Shown: positions 1 to 9,293, counted from the stretch's first letter. The stretch is 64,000 nucleotides of DNA from Chlorobiaceae bacterium (GCA_013334335.1 JAAXXR010000004.1:1-64000); one strand, 5' to 3'. Notes: a model not told the origin generated them from the letters alone. A program made the numbers and translations.

Positions 1-847
1 GCTTCCATGATTTGAGCGGTTCGAGCGTCGCCGCCAAAGGCGGCACGGAATCCGTGACTGGAGTCGGCGTCGCCGTCGTAACGGCGGGGGCCGGACCCGT
101 ACCGGATAACGTTTGGTGTGCCTGGGTCCGCTCACTTCGCGTATTCACCGTCCGCTCCGCAAACGGCTTGTCGCTTGACCTGAATTGCGCCCGGTGCCGT
201 TCTGCCCACTCCCGAGAACCGCTCTTTCCTGTCGGCAGCACGGTCTGTTCTGAAATGATCGCTCCGGCGAACACCGCGCCGCCATCATTGGAACGCCAAA
301 GGTTGGCCCCGCGGAGATCGGCTCCGGAAAAATCTGCATATTCAAGATCGGCGCCTCGTAAATCCGTTCCCCGCAAGTCAACGCCACGAAACGACGACCG
401 TGACAGATCCGCCCCCTGAAGCACGGCAGACAGCAGCCTGGCGCCACTGAAGTCCGCCTTCTGAGTCAATGCCCCCTTGAGGTTGGCGCCGGTCATGTCA
501 GCATTTTTCAGGATTGCGCCTGCGAGTGACGACTCAGCAAGTCGGGCCGATCGCATATCGGCCGAGTGAAGATCTGCGCGGGTCAGATCAGCCTGGCTCA
601 GGTTGGCACCGGACAGGTTGGCGCCACCAAGATCGGCGCCCCGGAGCCCCTGCCCCTTCAACTCCGCTCCTTGCAGGTCCGGCGCGATCCCGGGATCGGC
701 TCTCCTCCAGGCATTCCATTCAGCAGCTCCTTTTCGCAGCAGCCCAACGTGAGCCGTATCAGCCGCTTCGCCACCCTGTGACACAAGCTGGAACGCTATC
801 CAGAGAGAAACGGAGACCGTTTTCAGACATCTAACCTTATGATTCAT
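1..847 (-). CDS. exported pentapeptide-repeat protein, runs off the left edge
   Basis: The frame is open from an ATG at 847-845 to the window edge (282 codons, no stop). After a hydrophobic N-terminus that looks like a signal peptide comes an A-E-W-N-A-W-R-R segment, then about 20 pentapeptide repeats of the A(D/N)LxG type (for example GANLSGANLSQADL), a capping segment with REWAERHRAQF, and a Pro/Ala/Thr-rich linker at the edge. The protein at 2790-4127 has the same order, with a second pentapeptide domain after its linker, so this gene probably continues that way. Its start overlaps the stop of the upstream membrane protein by 11 bases, which suggests translational coupling. Such proteins fold as right-handed quadrilateral beta-helices; no specific function can be given. 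Confidence 0.75.
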   Translation of the reverse strand, partial: MNHKVRCLKTVSVSLWIAFQLVSQGGEAADTAHVGLLRKGAAEWNAWRRADPGIAPDLQGAELKGQGLRGADLGGANLSGANLSQADLTRADLHSADMRSARLAESSLAGAILKNADMTGANLKGALTQKADFSGARLLSAVLQGADLSRSSFRGVDLRGTDLRGADLEYADFSGADLRGANLWRSNDGGAVFAGAIISEQTVLPTGKSGSREWAERHRAQFRSSDKPFAERTVNTRSERTQAHQTLSGTGPAPAVTTATPTPVTDSVPPLAATLEPLKSWK

Positions 848-2153
848 GGGTCGTTTGTTCATGTTTTCCCGATTCCATGTCGATGGCAGGATCCCTCATG
901 AGATTTATTCTCAGATAATACAAGACAACACCATAGACGAGACCGCCGAGTCCAAGCATGAACTCGTCACCAGTGAAAAAGCTGATCATGATGGTACTCG
1001 CGGCAAGCAGAAGGATGGAGAGCTGCACGAAAGCCTTGGCCATGGTGGTTCGGTCGAGCAGTTGTTCGAGCGGGTCGCCCGTCTGCAGCAGTCCGAGGTC
1101 ACCCGTTTTCTGTATGGCAGGAATGACAATGTAGAGCATGCCGGTAAAGGAGAGGGTGATCCAGCCGATGAGGGCCGCATGGGTATGGGAGTGGTAGATC
1201 CACATCTTGTCCCCCCTGATTGGCGGATAGCTGCCGAACAGAATCCCCTTCGCGTAATAGATGTTCATGATGCCGAAGGCGCTGGTGGCAAGCAAAAAAG
1301 CGAGGCCGCCCAGCAGGAACGCAAGAGCCGGATGAGCGAAATTCCGGCGGAAATAGTTGTTCAGAAATACGGCAAAGGTGACCAGTAGCGCGATAACCCC
1401 TATGGTAAGCAGGTGGCTAATGAGCATCATGCTGAGGTATTGGCCGATGAGGATGACCACCAGGAAAAAGAGCACGCCCCCGACAAAGACATAGAACCAG
1501 ATGCTGAAGAGCTTCCTGGCCAGCTCCCCTTTCGACGTGCTTCTCCAGGCGTACGTATAGAGAAATCCCATGACACTGATGCTCAGAGGAAACGAGGATC
1601 CGAGGAAATAGGAGGACTGGGTCACGAAAAACGGAATGAGCCGCATTTCAGGAAAAGCCTCCTTGAGACCAAGCGTGAAAAGACCAAGGTTGGCGACAAG
1701 CAGGAAGATCACATCGAAAATATAGTAGCGCCCCGAAACATTGCCCCAGATCTTCGAAAATGAGAGCCGGGTGAGAAGTTCCTGAAGTGTCAGGCTTACC
1801 ACGCCGATCAGGATCAACCCGGCTACCGATTTGAAAAGCGGTTGGTCGACAAGCACGGAGAGGGTCACCAGGAAAAGCGAGACGGTAACGGCATACAGTC
1901 GGGTTCTCTGGCGTGCCGGATCGATCGGGATCACCGGATAGATGGATGCGGTAAGATAACGGTTGAGCAACAGAATGGCCGCATTGCCGAAACCGACAAA
2001 AAACAGGTAGGGATGAACCTTCTTCAGGAAAGCGTTACCCGTCAAGACGCCGAACGCCCCCGCCATGACCGCCGTTACGACGACGATCACCGAGAATGTG
2101 AGAAAGGTTCTCGAAATATCACGCAGGCCGTACGCTGCAAATCTCCGGGTCAT
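837..2153 (-). CDS. polytopic membrane protein, heme-copper-oxidase/NnrS-like
   Basis: A 438-residue, very hydrophobic protein with about 12 predicted membrane spans. The clearest motif is HSHTHAALIGW (residues about 321-331) at the start of a late helix. It resembles histidine clusters in subunit-I-like proteins of the heme-copper oxidase superfamily and in NnrS-type heme/copper membrane proteins. The full six-histidine pattern of a catalytic oxidase subunit I is not obvious, and no subunit II or c-type cytochrome gene lies beside it. It is 10 bases downstream of a DoxX-like gene and overlaps the start of the following pentapeptide gene. I infer a metal- or heme-binding quinone/oxygen/NO-related membrane protein, but the family is uncertain. 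Confidence 0.6.
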   Translation of the reverse strand: MTRRFAAYGLRDISRTFLTFSVIVVVTAVMAGAFGVLTGNAFLKKVHPYLFFVGFGNAAILLLNRYLTASIYPVIPIDPARQRTRLYAVTVSLFLVTLSVLVDQPLFKSVAGLILIGVVSLTLQELLTRLSFSKIWGNVSGRYYIFDVIFLLVANLGLFTLGLKEAFPEMRLIPFFVTQSSYFLGSSFPLSISVMGFLYTYAWRSTSKGELARKLFSIWFYVFVGGVLFFLVVILIGQYLSMMLISHLLTIGVIALLVTFAVFLNNYFRRNFAHPALAFLLGGLAFLLATSAFGIMNIYYAKGILFGSYPPIRGDKMWIYHSHTHAALIGWITLSFTGMLYIVIPAIQKTGDLGLLQTGDPLEQLLDRTTMAKAFVQLSILLLAASTIMISFFTGDEFMLGLGGLVYGVVLYYLRINLMRDPAIDMESGKHEQTTHES

Positions 2154-2163
2154 AACGAGACGA

Positions 2164-2574
2164 TCATGTGTTTTCCGTTCTGTCAGCAGATTGTTTCCTG
2201 AGTTCCTGAAGCGCGATCAGCGACAGGCCGATCAGCGCAACGTTAAGGGTAAGGGGATTGAATGGAAGCGTGAACATCCCTGGTTCCACGACGGCCACCC
2301 AACCAAGCAGCGACAGCAGTACTGCGATGTTCATCGTGAAAGGCCACCGGCTTGGGGTGAGCAGCAGCAGTATGCCAAACAGGATCTCCGCATAACCCAT
2401 CCAGGTAATCAGGGAACAGGCGACCTGGTAGACCGGCGCGACCGGTGCAAGCAGGTTGACCTCTCCCGGGCTTTTGCAGACGATCTTGGGCACCATGCCC
2501 TGATAGATCCACGAAAACGCCAGCATGACGCGGCAGATAACAAGTACCGGCGATTGCCGTGAAAAAAGGGTCAT
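2164..2574 (-). CDS. DoxX-like membrane protein
   Basis: A 136-residue protein with four predicted helices, matching the DoxX-like family in size and topology. The N-terminal helix carries a SWIYQGMVPKI stretch typical of the DoxX-like group, and there is a GYAEILFG segment in helix 2. DoxX proteins are small membrane proteins linked to respiratory or thiosulfate:quinone functions in some organisms. The gene sits 10 bases before the heme-oxidase-like gene, so the two are probably co-transcribed. Its ATG overlaps the TGA of a possible 55-codon frame upstream (ATGA). Confidence 0.7.
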   Translation of the reverse strand: MTLFSRQSPVLVICRVMLAFSWIYQGMVPKIVCKSPGEVNLLAPVAPVYQVACSLITWMGYAEILFGILLLLTPSRWPFTMNIAVLLSLLGWVAVVEPGMFTLPFNPLTLNVALIGLSLIALQELRKQSADRTENT

Positions 2575-2738
2575 GAGCTTACCGGCTTCGAGGATATGTT
2601 GCTAAAAGATATCAGTAGAAATCCCGATAAAATAACTCCATAATAAACCGCCACGGTTCCCGTCCAGCCACCAAAGATTGCACCGGTGAGGAGCGCTGCG
2701 TTATCAATTCCGCTCTCCGGGACGTTCAGACCTCGCAC
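2571..2738 (-). CDS. possible small single-span membrane protein (55 aa)
   Basis: This frame starts at GTG 2738 and ends in a TGA that overlaps the DoxX-like ATG by four bases. It encodes about 14 polar residues, then a long hydrophobic segment (AALLTGAIFGGWTG, then VAVYYGVILSGFLLISF), then a short polar tail. The coupled stop/start and helix-like composition argue for a real gene in the operon. The short length, non-ATG start and lack of any family I recognise argue against. Otherwise the gap between the pentapeptide gene and the DoxX-like gene holds nothing visible. Confidence 0.35.
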   Translation of the reverse strand: MRGLNVPESGIDNAALLTGAIFGGWTGTVAVYYGVILSGFLLISFSNISSKPVSS

Positions 2739-2789
2739 CAGGAATCCCCATTCACCTGTCCGAGAGCACCTTTTAGCCTGAGGGAGTAG

Positions 2790-4127
2790 TTACTGAACGA
2801 ACCTCGCATGATGCTCTGACGCCCATACCGCCGTCGCCCGCAACCCGTTCTGCAATACGGTTGCGCCAGAAACCGAGGCCCCGTCCAAACGTGCCCCCGC
2901 GAGGTTGGCGCGCCAGAGGATGGCGCCGCGCAGATCTGACTGCCGCAGGTCCGCGTTCCTGAGATCGGCCTCCCTGAGATTGGCTTTGTGGAGTGTCGCA
3001 CCCCGCAGGTCGGCACCGGAAAGATCGGAAGAGATGAACCATGCGCCGCTCAGGTCGGTATTGCTGAAGTCAATCCCTGCAAGCCGCTTCTTTCGAAGAT
3101 CAGCATCCCTGAGTTGGGCTTTCAGTGCGAGATTATCACGACGCAACCGGTTCCAAGCCGGAACATCCGACGTTCGCAGCTCGACCGGTAACTGAGCAGC
3201 AGCAACCGTAGTGGTCGGTTTTGAGAAAGCAAGGGAGGCCTCACCGCTCTTGGCCACTTCACCATCGGCACTGGTCGTCGAGGAGTCAGGCTGCTTCACG
3301 ACTGGTAACGACTGATAGCCAGCCGCCGTCTTTGCCGGCACCGGGGATGTGGATGGCGCTGTTGCCGACAATGGTGCAGGAGCGGGAGCGGCAGCGGGCA
3401 CAGGGGCGACAAAGAGAGGCTCGGGAACGGTTGCAACAACCGGATCGACCAGGGCTGGCACAAATGCAGCATGGCGCGAGTCTGCCCACGCCCTGGTCGC
3501 ATGCACGCCGGTGTCGACAATCGTCCGGTCGGATACGATCATCCCCCTGGTCAGCGCTTTACGGAGATCGACACGCCAGAGATTGGCCCCCCTCAGATCG
3601 GCACCGGTCAGATCGGTTCGATCAAAATTCGACTCCCTGAGATCTACCGTTGCGAGATCCGCATCTTTCAGTACGGCTCCGGTGAAGTTTGCGCGACGCA
3701 TGACGCATGCTGAAAAACTGGCGCCGGAAAGATCGGCGCCGGAAAACGAGGCCTCATCAAGCATGCACTTGCTGAACTTCACCCGCGGCGCACTGACTCC
3801 CGAAAGGTTCGCGCCGGTCGCCACAACCCCATAGAGACTTGCCTTTACGAGAATGGCGCCACGAAGGTCTGCCCTGCCGAGATCGACGTAATCCAGAATC
3901 GTGCCGCTGAAATCGACCCCGCGCAAGTTTGACGCCCTGAGATTTGCATGCGAAAGATCCGGGACAACCGAAGGATCGTTCCTGCGCATCGCGTTCCAGG
4001 CTTCAGCTCCCCTGCGAAGGGTTGCGCGATGCTCCCGGTTCATACCGGAAGCCCCCTCCTTGGCAACCAGAAACAGCCCTGCGACCACCACCATCATCAC
4101 GAACCTTTTCATACACGGGACGTTCAT
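2790..4127 (-). CDS. exported protein with two pentapeptide-repeat domains
   Basis: A 445-residue protein. A signal peptide covers about residues 1-29 (start at 4127, or at the internal ATG 4112, giving MKRFVMMVVVAG; neither has a clear ribosome site). The first pentapeptide domain (about 60-185) is preceded by AEAWNAMRRND and followed by ATRAWADSRHAAFV. A Pro/Ala/Ser-rich linker runs from about 205 to 300. The second domain (about 330-420) is preceded by PAWNRLRRDN and followed by ATAVWASEHHARFV. The two halves are therefore an internal duplication of one module. The protein is paralogous to the truncated gene at the left edge. It lies 52 bases downstream of the RND pump gene on the same strand and is probably periplasmic; its role is unknown. 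Confidence 0.75.
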   Translation of the reverse strand: MNVPCMKRFVMMVVVAGLFLVAKEGASGMNREHRATLRRGAEAWNAMRRNDPSVVPDLSHANLRASNLRGVDFSGTILDYVDLGRADLRGAILVKASLYGVVATGANLSGVSAPRVKFSKCMLDEASFSGADLSGASFSACVMRRANFTGAVLKDADLATVDLRESNFDRTDLTGADLRGANLWRVDLRKALTRGMIVSDRTIVDTGVHATRAWADSRHAAFVPALVDPVVATVPEPLFVAPVPAAAPAPAPLSATAPSTSPVPAKTAAGYQSLPVVKQPDSSTTSADGEVAKSGEASLAFSKPTTTVAAAQLPVELRTSDVPAWNRLRRDNLALKAQLRDADLRKKRLAGIDFSNTDLSGAWFISSDLSGADLRGATLHKANLREADLRNADLRQSDLRGAILWRANLAGARLDGASVSGATVLQNGLRATAVWASEHHARFVQ

Positions 4128-4179
4128 CGATCACGTTGTTTACGTTCAAGAGTTGAAACCGAGAAAAGGGCAGGTAAGT

Positions 4180-7100
4180 TCATCCGGGACCGTTCGATCG
4201 CATGCCGCGACCGGTCATGCGGCCGATCAGGCGGGGAAGCGCCTTCAGTTTGATCTGCAACCGGTCGAACCAGACATAGAGCACCGGAATGACCAGCAGC
4301 GTCAGAAACATCGAACTCGAAAGCCCGCCAACCAGTGCCACCGCCAGCCCGGACTTCCATTCCGAACCCGAACTTCCCGACAGGGCGATCGGCATCAGGC
4401 CGAATATCAGGGTGAGCGTCGTCATGAGAATAGGCCGAAGCCGCTCCCTTCCGGCTTCGCTGATCGCCGGCACGAGTTCCATGCCCTCCTGCCTGAATTT
4501 GTTGATGAAGTCAACCAGGAGAATGGCGTTCTTTCCCACCAGTCCGACCAGCATGATGATGCCGAGAATCGTGAAAATGCTCAGGGACTTCCCGAACAGG
4601 GCGAGCGCCCAGAGGGCTCCGATGATGGCGAGCGGTATGGAGAACATGACGACACCCGGCCAGATCCACGAATCATAGAGGGCGACCATGATCAGGTAGA
4701 CGAACAGGATGGCTACCAGAAATGCATAAAGCAGGCTGACGTTCGACTCACCCTGACGCTTCAGGTCTGCTTCGTACACATGGCTCACGTTGCCAGGAAT
4801 GATTCCCTTGCGTTTCATGCCCGAGATCACGCGCTCGATATCGCGACCGATATCGCCCACCGGACGATCGACCACCTGCGCCTTGACCCATACGGCATCG
4901 TTGCGGTTCCGGCGCTGCAGGAGGGAGTACCCCCTTGACAGTTCCAGTCGGGAAAACTGTCCGAGTCGGACCAGCCCCGACCCCGGAGAGCGAAACGAGA
5001 GATCGGCGATACCGCCCGTATCGCTGCGGTAGCGTTCGTCAAGAATCAGGCGAATGTCGTACTCCTCCCCACGTTCCCGGAATTTGTTCAGTTCATCACC
5101 GTCGTAGGCGATACGCATGACCGATCCGACATCAGCCATGGAGAGGCCGAAGGCAGACATCTGTTCCCGGTCGATCTCGACGCGCATCTCCGGGGTCCCG
5201 GCCTGTGAGCTCAGCCTGACATCGGCGGTCCCGGAAATCGTCCTGAGACTGTCTTCAAGGGAATGGGCAACCCGTTCGACATCCGCCCTGATCGGTCCGC
5301 TCACGATCACCGTAACCGGGGTTTCGTTGGCGGTACCGAAAATACCGATCGGGTTGATGCTCGCCCTGAGGCCAGGAACACCGGTGAGCTCCCGCCTGAC
5401 CAGCCGCATGATCTGGTCGGTAGAGCGTCTGCGCTCCTCCTTGGGGATAAGCCGGACGTTGATTTCGGCCACATGGTCGGAGCTCTGGCCGAGAAACCCT
5501 TCGTTCGAGGTACCAACGGTTACCAGGATCTTGTCAACTTCAGGATAGGCCTGAAGTTTTCTTTCGACCTGACGGACAAACCGGTTGGTCTGGTCGAGGC
5601 TCGTGCCCGGTTCGAACTCGAGCATGGCTGAAAAGTCGCCGCGATCGGAGACCTCAATGAACTCGCCGCCGATCCTGCCGGAGACGACCAGCGCGAAGGA
5701 GGAAAAGAGCAGGAGTGTCGCCGAGACGACCACCCTGACGGGATGACGAAGGCTCCAGCCAAGCAGCCGCAGGTACCAATCGCGCGAAGCGCTGAAGGCC
5801 TTCTCGAAGGCGATGGCCATCCTGCCGCCAGGGTTGTCGGGTGAGAGCTGTTCGATTTTCGAGAACCTCGACGCGAGCAGCGGAGTCACCGTAAACGAGA
5901 CAAACAGGCTGAGCATCGTCGAAATCACCATAACGACCGAAAACTCGCGCAGGATATCGCCGACAAGTCCACCGATCAGCGACAGGGGGAGGAACACCAC
6001 GACGTCGACCAGGGTGATGGCCAGGGCCGTGAAGCCGATTTCGTTTCGGCCGTTCAGGGCCGCGTCTCGCGGCGCCTCTCCCCGCTCGAGATGGCGGTAG
6101 ATATTCTCCAGCACCACGATCGAATCGTCGACCAGCACCCCGATCACCAGCGAGAGGGCAAGCAGGGTCATCAGGTTGAGCGAGTAACCGAACAGGTACA
6201 TACCAATGAAGGTGGTCACCAGGGAGGTCGGAATCGAAATCATCACGATCACCGAGTTGCGCAGGCTGTGCAGGAACAGCAGCATGACCAGGGCCACCAG
6301 CAGCACGGCCAGGAAAAGATCGTGCTGGACGGCGGTCACCGCATCGAGGGTGAAGGTCGACGCATCCTGCGCGATGTCGAACTTGAGCCCCTGGCTGCGG
6401 TAGAGGGACTCGAGAGCAGCCAGCTTCAGGCGAACCAGGCGGCTGACCTCCACGGTGTTGGCGTCGTTCTGCTTCATGACCACGATGCCGACGGCATTAC
6501 GCCCATTGATCCTCGACATGGTACGGATCTCCCTGAAGGTGTCCTGCACCTCGGCGACATCACGCAGGTATACCGCCCCATCAGGACCGGAGTCCCGGAC
6601 AACAAGGTTCCGCAACTCGTCGAGAGCGGCAAACTTGCCCGCCAGGCGAACCACATACCGGCGGTCGCCTGCATCGACGGCACCGGTAGGAAAATCGAGG
6701 TTTGATTTCCTGATTCCCTCGAGAAGGTCGGTAACGGTCATCCCCAGGCTTTCAAGACGATCCAGGTCGATGTTGACCCTGATTTCGCGCTCCCTGCCCC
6801 CCTGGATACCGACCTGGCCGACTCCGCTGATGTTCGACAACGCCGGCTTGACCTCGTTTTTCAGCAACTGGTAAAACTCCGTATCCGAAAGGCTGGAGGT
6901 CGCCCCCAGTCGCAACACGGGCAGTTCGTCGATGGAGAATCGTGAGACGACCGGTTCCTTGACTCCGTCGGGCAACCGGCCACGTGCCTCGTTGACCTTG
7001 CGCTGCACATCCTGCAGTGCCAGGTCGACGTCCGCATCGCTGGCGAACTCGATCGTGACCATCGAGAGGCCTTCGCTTGAAGAGGAGTTTATCGCCGAGA

Positions 7101-7335
7101 TCTTCTCAATGGCCGAAACGGCCTCTTCGACCTGCTTGGTGACCGAAGTTTCGATCTCGTCGGGCGAAGCACCGGAGTAGACCGTCGTGACCGTCACATA
7201 TGGCGTGCTCATCCTCGGCAAAAGCTCGTACTGGAGTTGCCTGTAGCTGAAAAAGCCGAGAATGCCGAGAATCGAAAAGAGCACGACGACCAGCGTCGGG
7301 CGCTTGATGGCAAGCCCGGTAATTGACATGCTCAT
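4180..7335 (-). CDS. RND-family efflux transporter, inner-membrane pump (HAE1 type)
   Basis: A 1051-residue proton-driven pump of the AcrB/MexB class that exports drugs or other amphiphiles through a tripartite complex. The N-terminus (SITGLAIKRPTLVVVLF) and the two-fold repeated layout of 6+6 membrane helices with two large periplasmic loops are typical. Helix 4 carries the proton-relay pair in GVLVDDSIVVLENIYRHLE, and a later helix carries GKNAILLVDF. Length is normal for the family. It overlaps the upstream adaptor gene by four bases (ATGA). No outer-membrane factor (TolC) gene adjoins it, so the channel must be encoded elsewhere. Substrate cannot be read from sequence; the residues fit the hydrophobe rather than the heavy-metal branch. 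Confidence 0.9.
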   Translation of the reverse strand: MSMSITGLAIKRPTLVVVLFSILGILGFFSYRQLQYELLPRMSTPYVTVTTVYSGASPDEIETSVTKQVEEAVSAIEKISAINSSSSEGLSMVTIEFASDADVDLALQDVQRKVNEARGRLPDGVKEPVVSRFSIDELPVLRLGATSSLSDTEFYQLLKNEVKPALSNISGVGQVGIQGGREREIRVNIDLDRLESLGMTVTDLLEGIRKSNLDFPTGAVDAGDRRYVVRLAGKFAALDELRNLVVRDSGPDGAVYLRDVAEVQDTFREIRTMSRINGRNAVGIVVMKQNDANTVEVSRLVRLKLAALESLYRSQGLKFDIAQDASTFTLDAVTAVQHDLFLAVLLVALVMLLFLHSLRNSVIVMISIPTSLVTTFIGMYLFGYSLNLMTLLALSLVIGVLVDDSIVVLENIYRHLERGEAPRDAALNGRNEIGFTALAITLVDVVVFLPLSLIGGLVGDILREFSVVMVISTMLSLFVSFTVTPLLASRFSKIEQLSPDNPGGRMAIAFEKAFSASRDWYLRLLGWSLRHPVRVVVSATLLLFSSFALVVSGRIGGEFIEVSDRGDFSAMLEFEPGTSLDQTNRFVRQVERKLQAYPEVDKILVTVGTSNEGFLGQSSDHVAEINVRLIPKEERRRSTDQIMRLVRRELTGVPGLRASINPIGIFGTANETPVTVIVSGPIRADVERVAHSLEDSLRTISGTADVRLSSQAGTPEMRVEIDREQMSAFGLSMADVGSVMRIAYDGDELNKFRERGEEYDIRLILDERYRSDTGGIADLSFRSPGSGLVRLGQFSRLELSRGYSLLQRRNRNDAVWVKAQVVDRPVGDIGRDIERVISGMKRKGIIPGNVSHVYEADLKRQGESNVSLLYAFLVAILFVYLIMVALYDSWIWPGVVMFSIPLAIIGALWALALFGKSLSIFTILGIIMLVGLVGKNAILLVDFINKFRQEGMELVPAISEAGRERLRPILMTTLTLIFGLMPIALSGSSGSEWKSGLAVALVGGLSSSMFLTLLVIPVLYVWFDRLQIKLKALPRLIGRMTGRGMRSNGPG

Positions 7336-8423
7336 CGCGCCGGTTCCTGCCTGTTTACCGTGACCGGTGCGCCGTTGTCAAGCTCGTTCTGACCGCTGAT
7401 GACGACGAGGTCGCCCGCTTGCAACCCGCTCAGCACCTCGAGGCGGTTTCCGCTTTCCGCTCCGACAGCCAGCCTGACGCGGCGGGCAACGCCACGGGTC
7501 ACAATGAACACCTCGGGATTCCTGATGCTGCCGACCAGGGCCTGGCGCGGAATGAGCACCGCCTGGCGTGCCTCGCGGCCTACGAAAAGGGTGCGGGCGA
7601 ACATGCCGGCACGGAAAGGGGTCGCCCCCGGATTGTCCATGACCGATTCGACCTGGTAGGTATGGCCGCGTGTTGATTTTGCGCTGACGGAAGCAACCGT
7701 AGCAAGGAACGTACGTCCGGGCCAGATGTCGGTCGTGACCTGAACGGCCATCCCCGCAGTGATGAGGCCGACCTGCTTTTCCGGAACGGAGGATTTTATC
7801 CGGACTTTTGTCAGATCGACCATATTGGCGACCTTCATGCCGGGCTGAACAAGCTCGCCAATCTCGACCAGCCTGGAGGTGACGATGCCCGTGAAGGGCG
7901 CCTTGACCGAGGTATCATCAAACCTGCGCTTTGCGGCGACCAGGTCGGCCTCGGCGTCTTCAAGCTTGAGCTTCATGGCTTCATAGCTGGAAAGCGCCAC
8001 GGCACCCTCCCGCTGCAGATTGCCGTAGCGCTCATAGTCCCTCATGGCAAGGGCGCGATTCACGTTGGCTTTCCTCAAGAGGGATGCCGCCACTTCGTCG
8101 TCGACCTTGATGAGCGTCTGGCCGGCGGCCTTCTTCTGCCCGACCTCCGACATCACCGACCTGACGACTCCGGATGTTTCCGAAAGGATGTCGACGTCGC
8201 GCCAGGCGTCGATCAAACCGATGACGGCAATGCTGTCGCGCAGTTCGCCTTTTGCAACCAGGGCAACCGAAACCGGAACCTTGGTCGCGAAGTCGCGCTC
8301 CCGACGCTCGCGTGTGGCGAACGGATTGTGCTGAAAAAGCCAGAATACAGCCAGCAGGGCGATAATGAACACCGCCGCCACCATTGTACGTTTACGGACT
8401 GCCATGTTGTCTGTGCTGGACAT
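7332..8423 (-). CDS. RND efflux periplasmic adaptor (membrane fusion protein)
   Basis: A 363-residue HlyD/AcrA-type adaptor linking the RND pump to an outer-membrane channel. It has an N-terminal membrane anchor (about 14-32), a biotinyl/lipoyl-like half (SETSGVVRSVMSEVGQ), an alpha-hairpin around the GAVALSSYEAMKLKLEDAEA region, the second lipoyl half (APFTGIVTSRLVEIGELV), and beta-barrel and membrane-proximal domains. No lipobox is visible, so it is probably anchored by the helix. The start is supported by a strong ribosome site, GGAGGT, at 8435-8440. It is first in a two-gene unit with the pump, and no local regulator gene is present. Confidence 0.88.
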   Translation of the reverse strand: MSSTDNMAVRKRTMVAAVFIIALLAVFWLFQHNPFATRERRERDFATKVPVSVALVAKGELRDSIAVIGLIDAWRDVDILSETSGVVRSVMSEVGQKKAAGQTLIKVDDEVAASLLRKANVNRALAMRDYERYGNLQREGAVALSSYEAMKLKLEDAEADLVAAKRRFDDTSVKAPFTGIVTSRLVEIGELVQPGMKVANMVDLTKVRIKSSVPEKQVGLITAGMAVQVTTDIWPGRTFLATVASVSAKSTRGHTYQVESVMDNPGATPFRAGMFARTLFVGREARQAVLIPRQALVGSIRNPEVFIVTRGVARRVRLAVGAESGNRLEVLSGLQAGDLVVISGQNELDNGAPVTVNRQEPAR

Positions 8424-8514
8424 GAGAAGAATTCACCTCCATAGATCGTCCCTACCTGTCACAAGATATGAACCTTGCACACATTTCCGTATCACCGGCG
8501 CACCGGCCTGCGAG

Positions 8515-8542
8515 AAAAAAAAAGGCGGGACAAGCCCGCCTT
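8515..8542 (-). terminator. intrinsic terminator after the PhoU-like gene
   Basis: Reading the minus strand, a GGCGGG/CCCGCC stem (8524-8540, loop of five) is followed by nine T residues (8523-8515). It lies 22 bases past the stop of the PhoU-like gene and closes the phosphate cluster. Confidence 0.85.
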
Positions 8543-8564
8543 CATGCTGCTGCCGTTGCTGCCA

Positions 8565-9293
8565 TCAGCAGAAATTGCGGGCGATGACACAGGCGATTTC
8601 GGCTGAATCCTTAACGTGTTCGACTACGGAAAGAATGCCGGTAAAGTTCGTGATGTTCTGGTCGTTCACCTCCGATTTCAGCTTCTGCACGGCGGCGGTG
8701 TAGAGGGTATCGATCTCCTTCATCATGTCGAGAGTTTCGGATGCGTGCTTCGAGTTGCCGCTCGCATAGGCCTCGACCGCTTTCTTGATCATTTCGGCCG
8801 TGATGTCGCCCATCGGCTTCAGGCCGTACTCGTCCTTGTGCAACTCCTGCACGTTGGCAAGCTGCATATATTCGGTTTTGTCCGCGATGTTGAGCGCGAA
8901 CTGGGCGAGCTTTTCGAGCTCTTTCAGGATCATCCGGGCATCAAGCACCGTCTTCTGATCAGCATCGCCGAGCTTCTGGAAGTTCGAGTACGCCAGGGTC
9001 AGGTATTCGACCTCGAACTTGCCTTTCTGAATGTACTGCTCGTCAAAGGTGAACGCCGACGCGGCAAGATCGCGATTTTTCTTCGTCGATGCCCTGACGA
9101 CCAGCATGAGGTTGTTCTCGACGTTCGACGAGAGCTTGGTGAGTTTCTGCTTCAGGGATTCGAGCTGTTCATTGACCGGACCTGCGGGTTTGGTCGCGAG
9201 ATTGAATTTGGACGGATCGATCTTGATGGTGAACGCCTTTGGGATCTCGCCGGATTTCGAAGAATCACCTGATTTCTTGCCGAACAGTGCCAT
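8565..9293 (-). CDS. PhoU-like helical protein
   Basis: A 242-residue, almost entirely helical soluble protein starting at MALFGKK. The frame is open 18 codons further upstream, but that extension lacks sequence character. The repeated helical-bundle layout with acidic/amide-rich helices (ILKELEKLAQFALNIADKTEYMQLAN, in two pieces with E-x-x-x-D patterns) fits the PhoU/DUF47 fold, though it diverges clearly from the canonical phoU just upstream. Its position as last gene of the porin-pst-phoU cluster, with its own terminator, points to phosphate signalling or metal/phosphate homeostasis. The PhoU assignment rests on fold-like pattern and context. Confidence 0.55.
   Translation of the reverse strand: MALFGKKSGDSSKSGEIPKAFTIKIDPSKFNLATKPAGPVNEQLESLKQKLTKLSSNVENNLMLVVRASTKKNRDLAASAFTFDEQYIQKGKFEVEYLTLAYSNFQKLGDADQKTVLDARMILKELEKLAQFALNIADKTEYMQLANVQELHKDEYGLKPMGDITAEMIKKAVEAYASGNSKHASETLDMMKEIDTLYTAAVQKLKSEVNDQNITNFTGILSVVEHVKDSAEIACVIARNFC

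Noticed and set aside
12..419. Arg/Ser/Pro-rich plus-strand frames over the pentapeptide genes
   Set aside because: A(D/N)LxG repeats always give RxSAP-type antisense frames; the minus-strand reading has signal peptide, repeats and cap.
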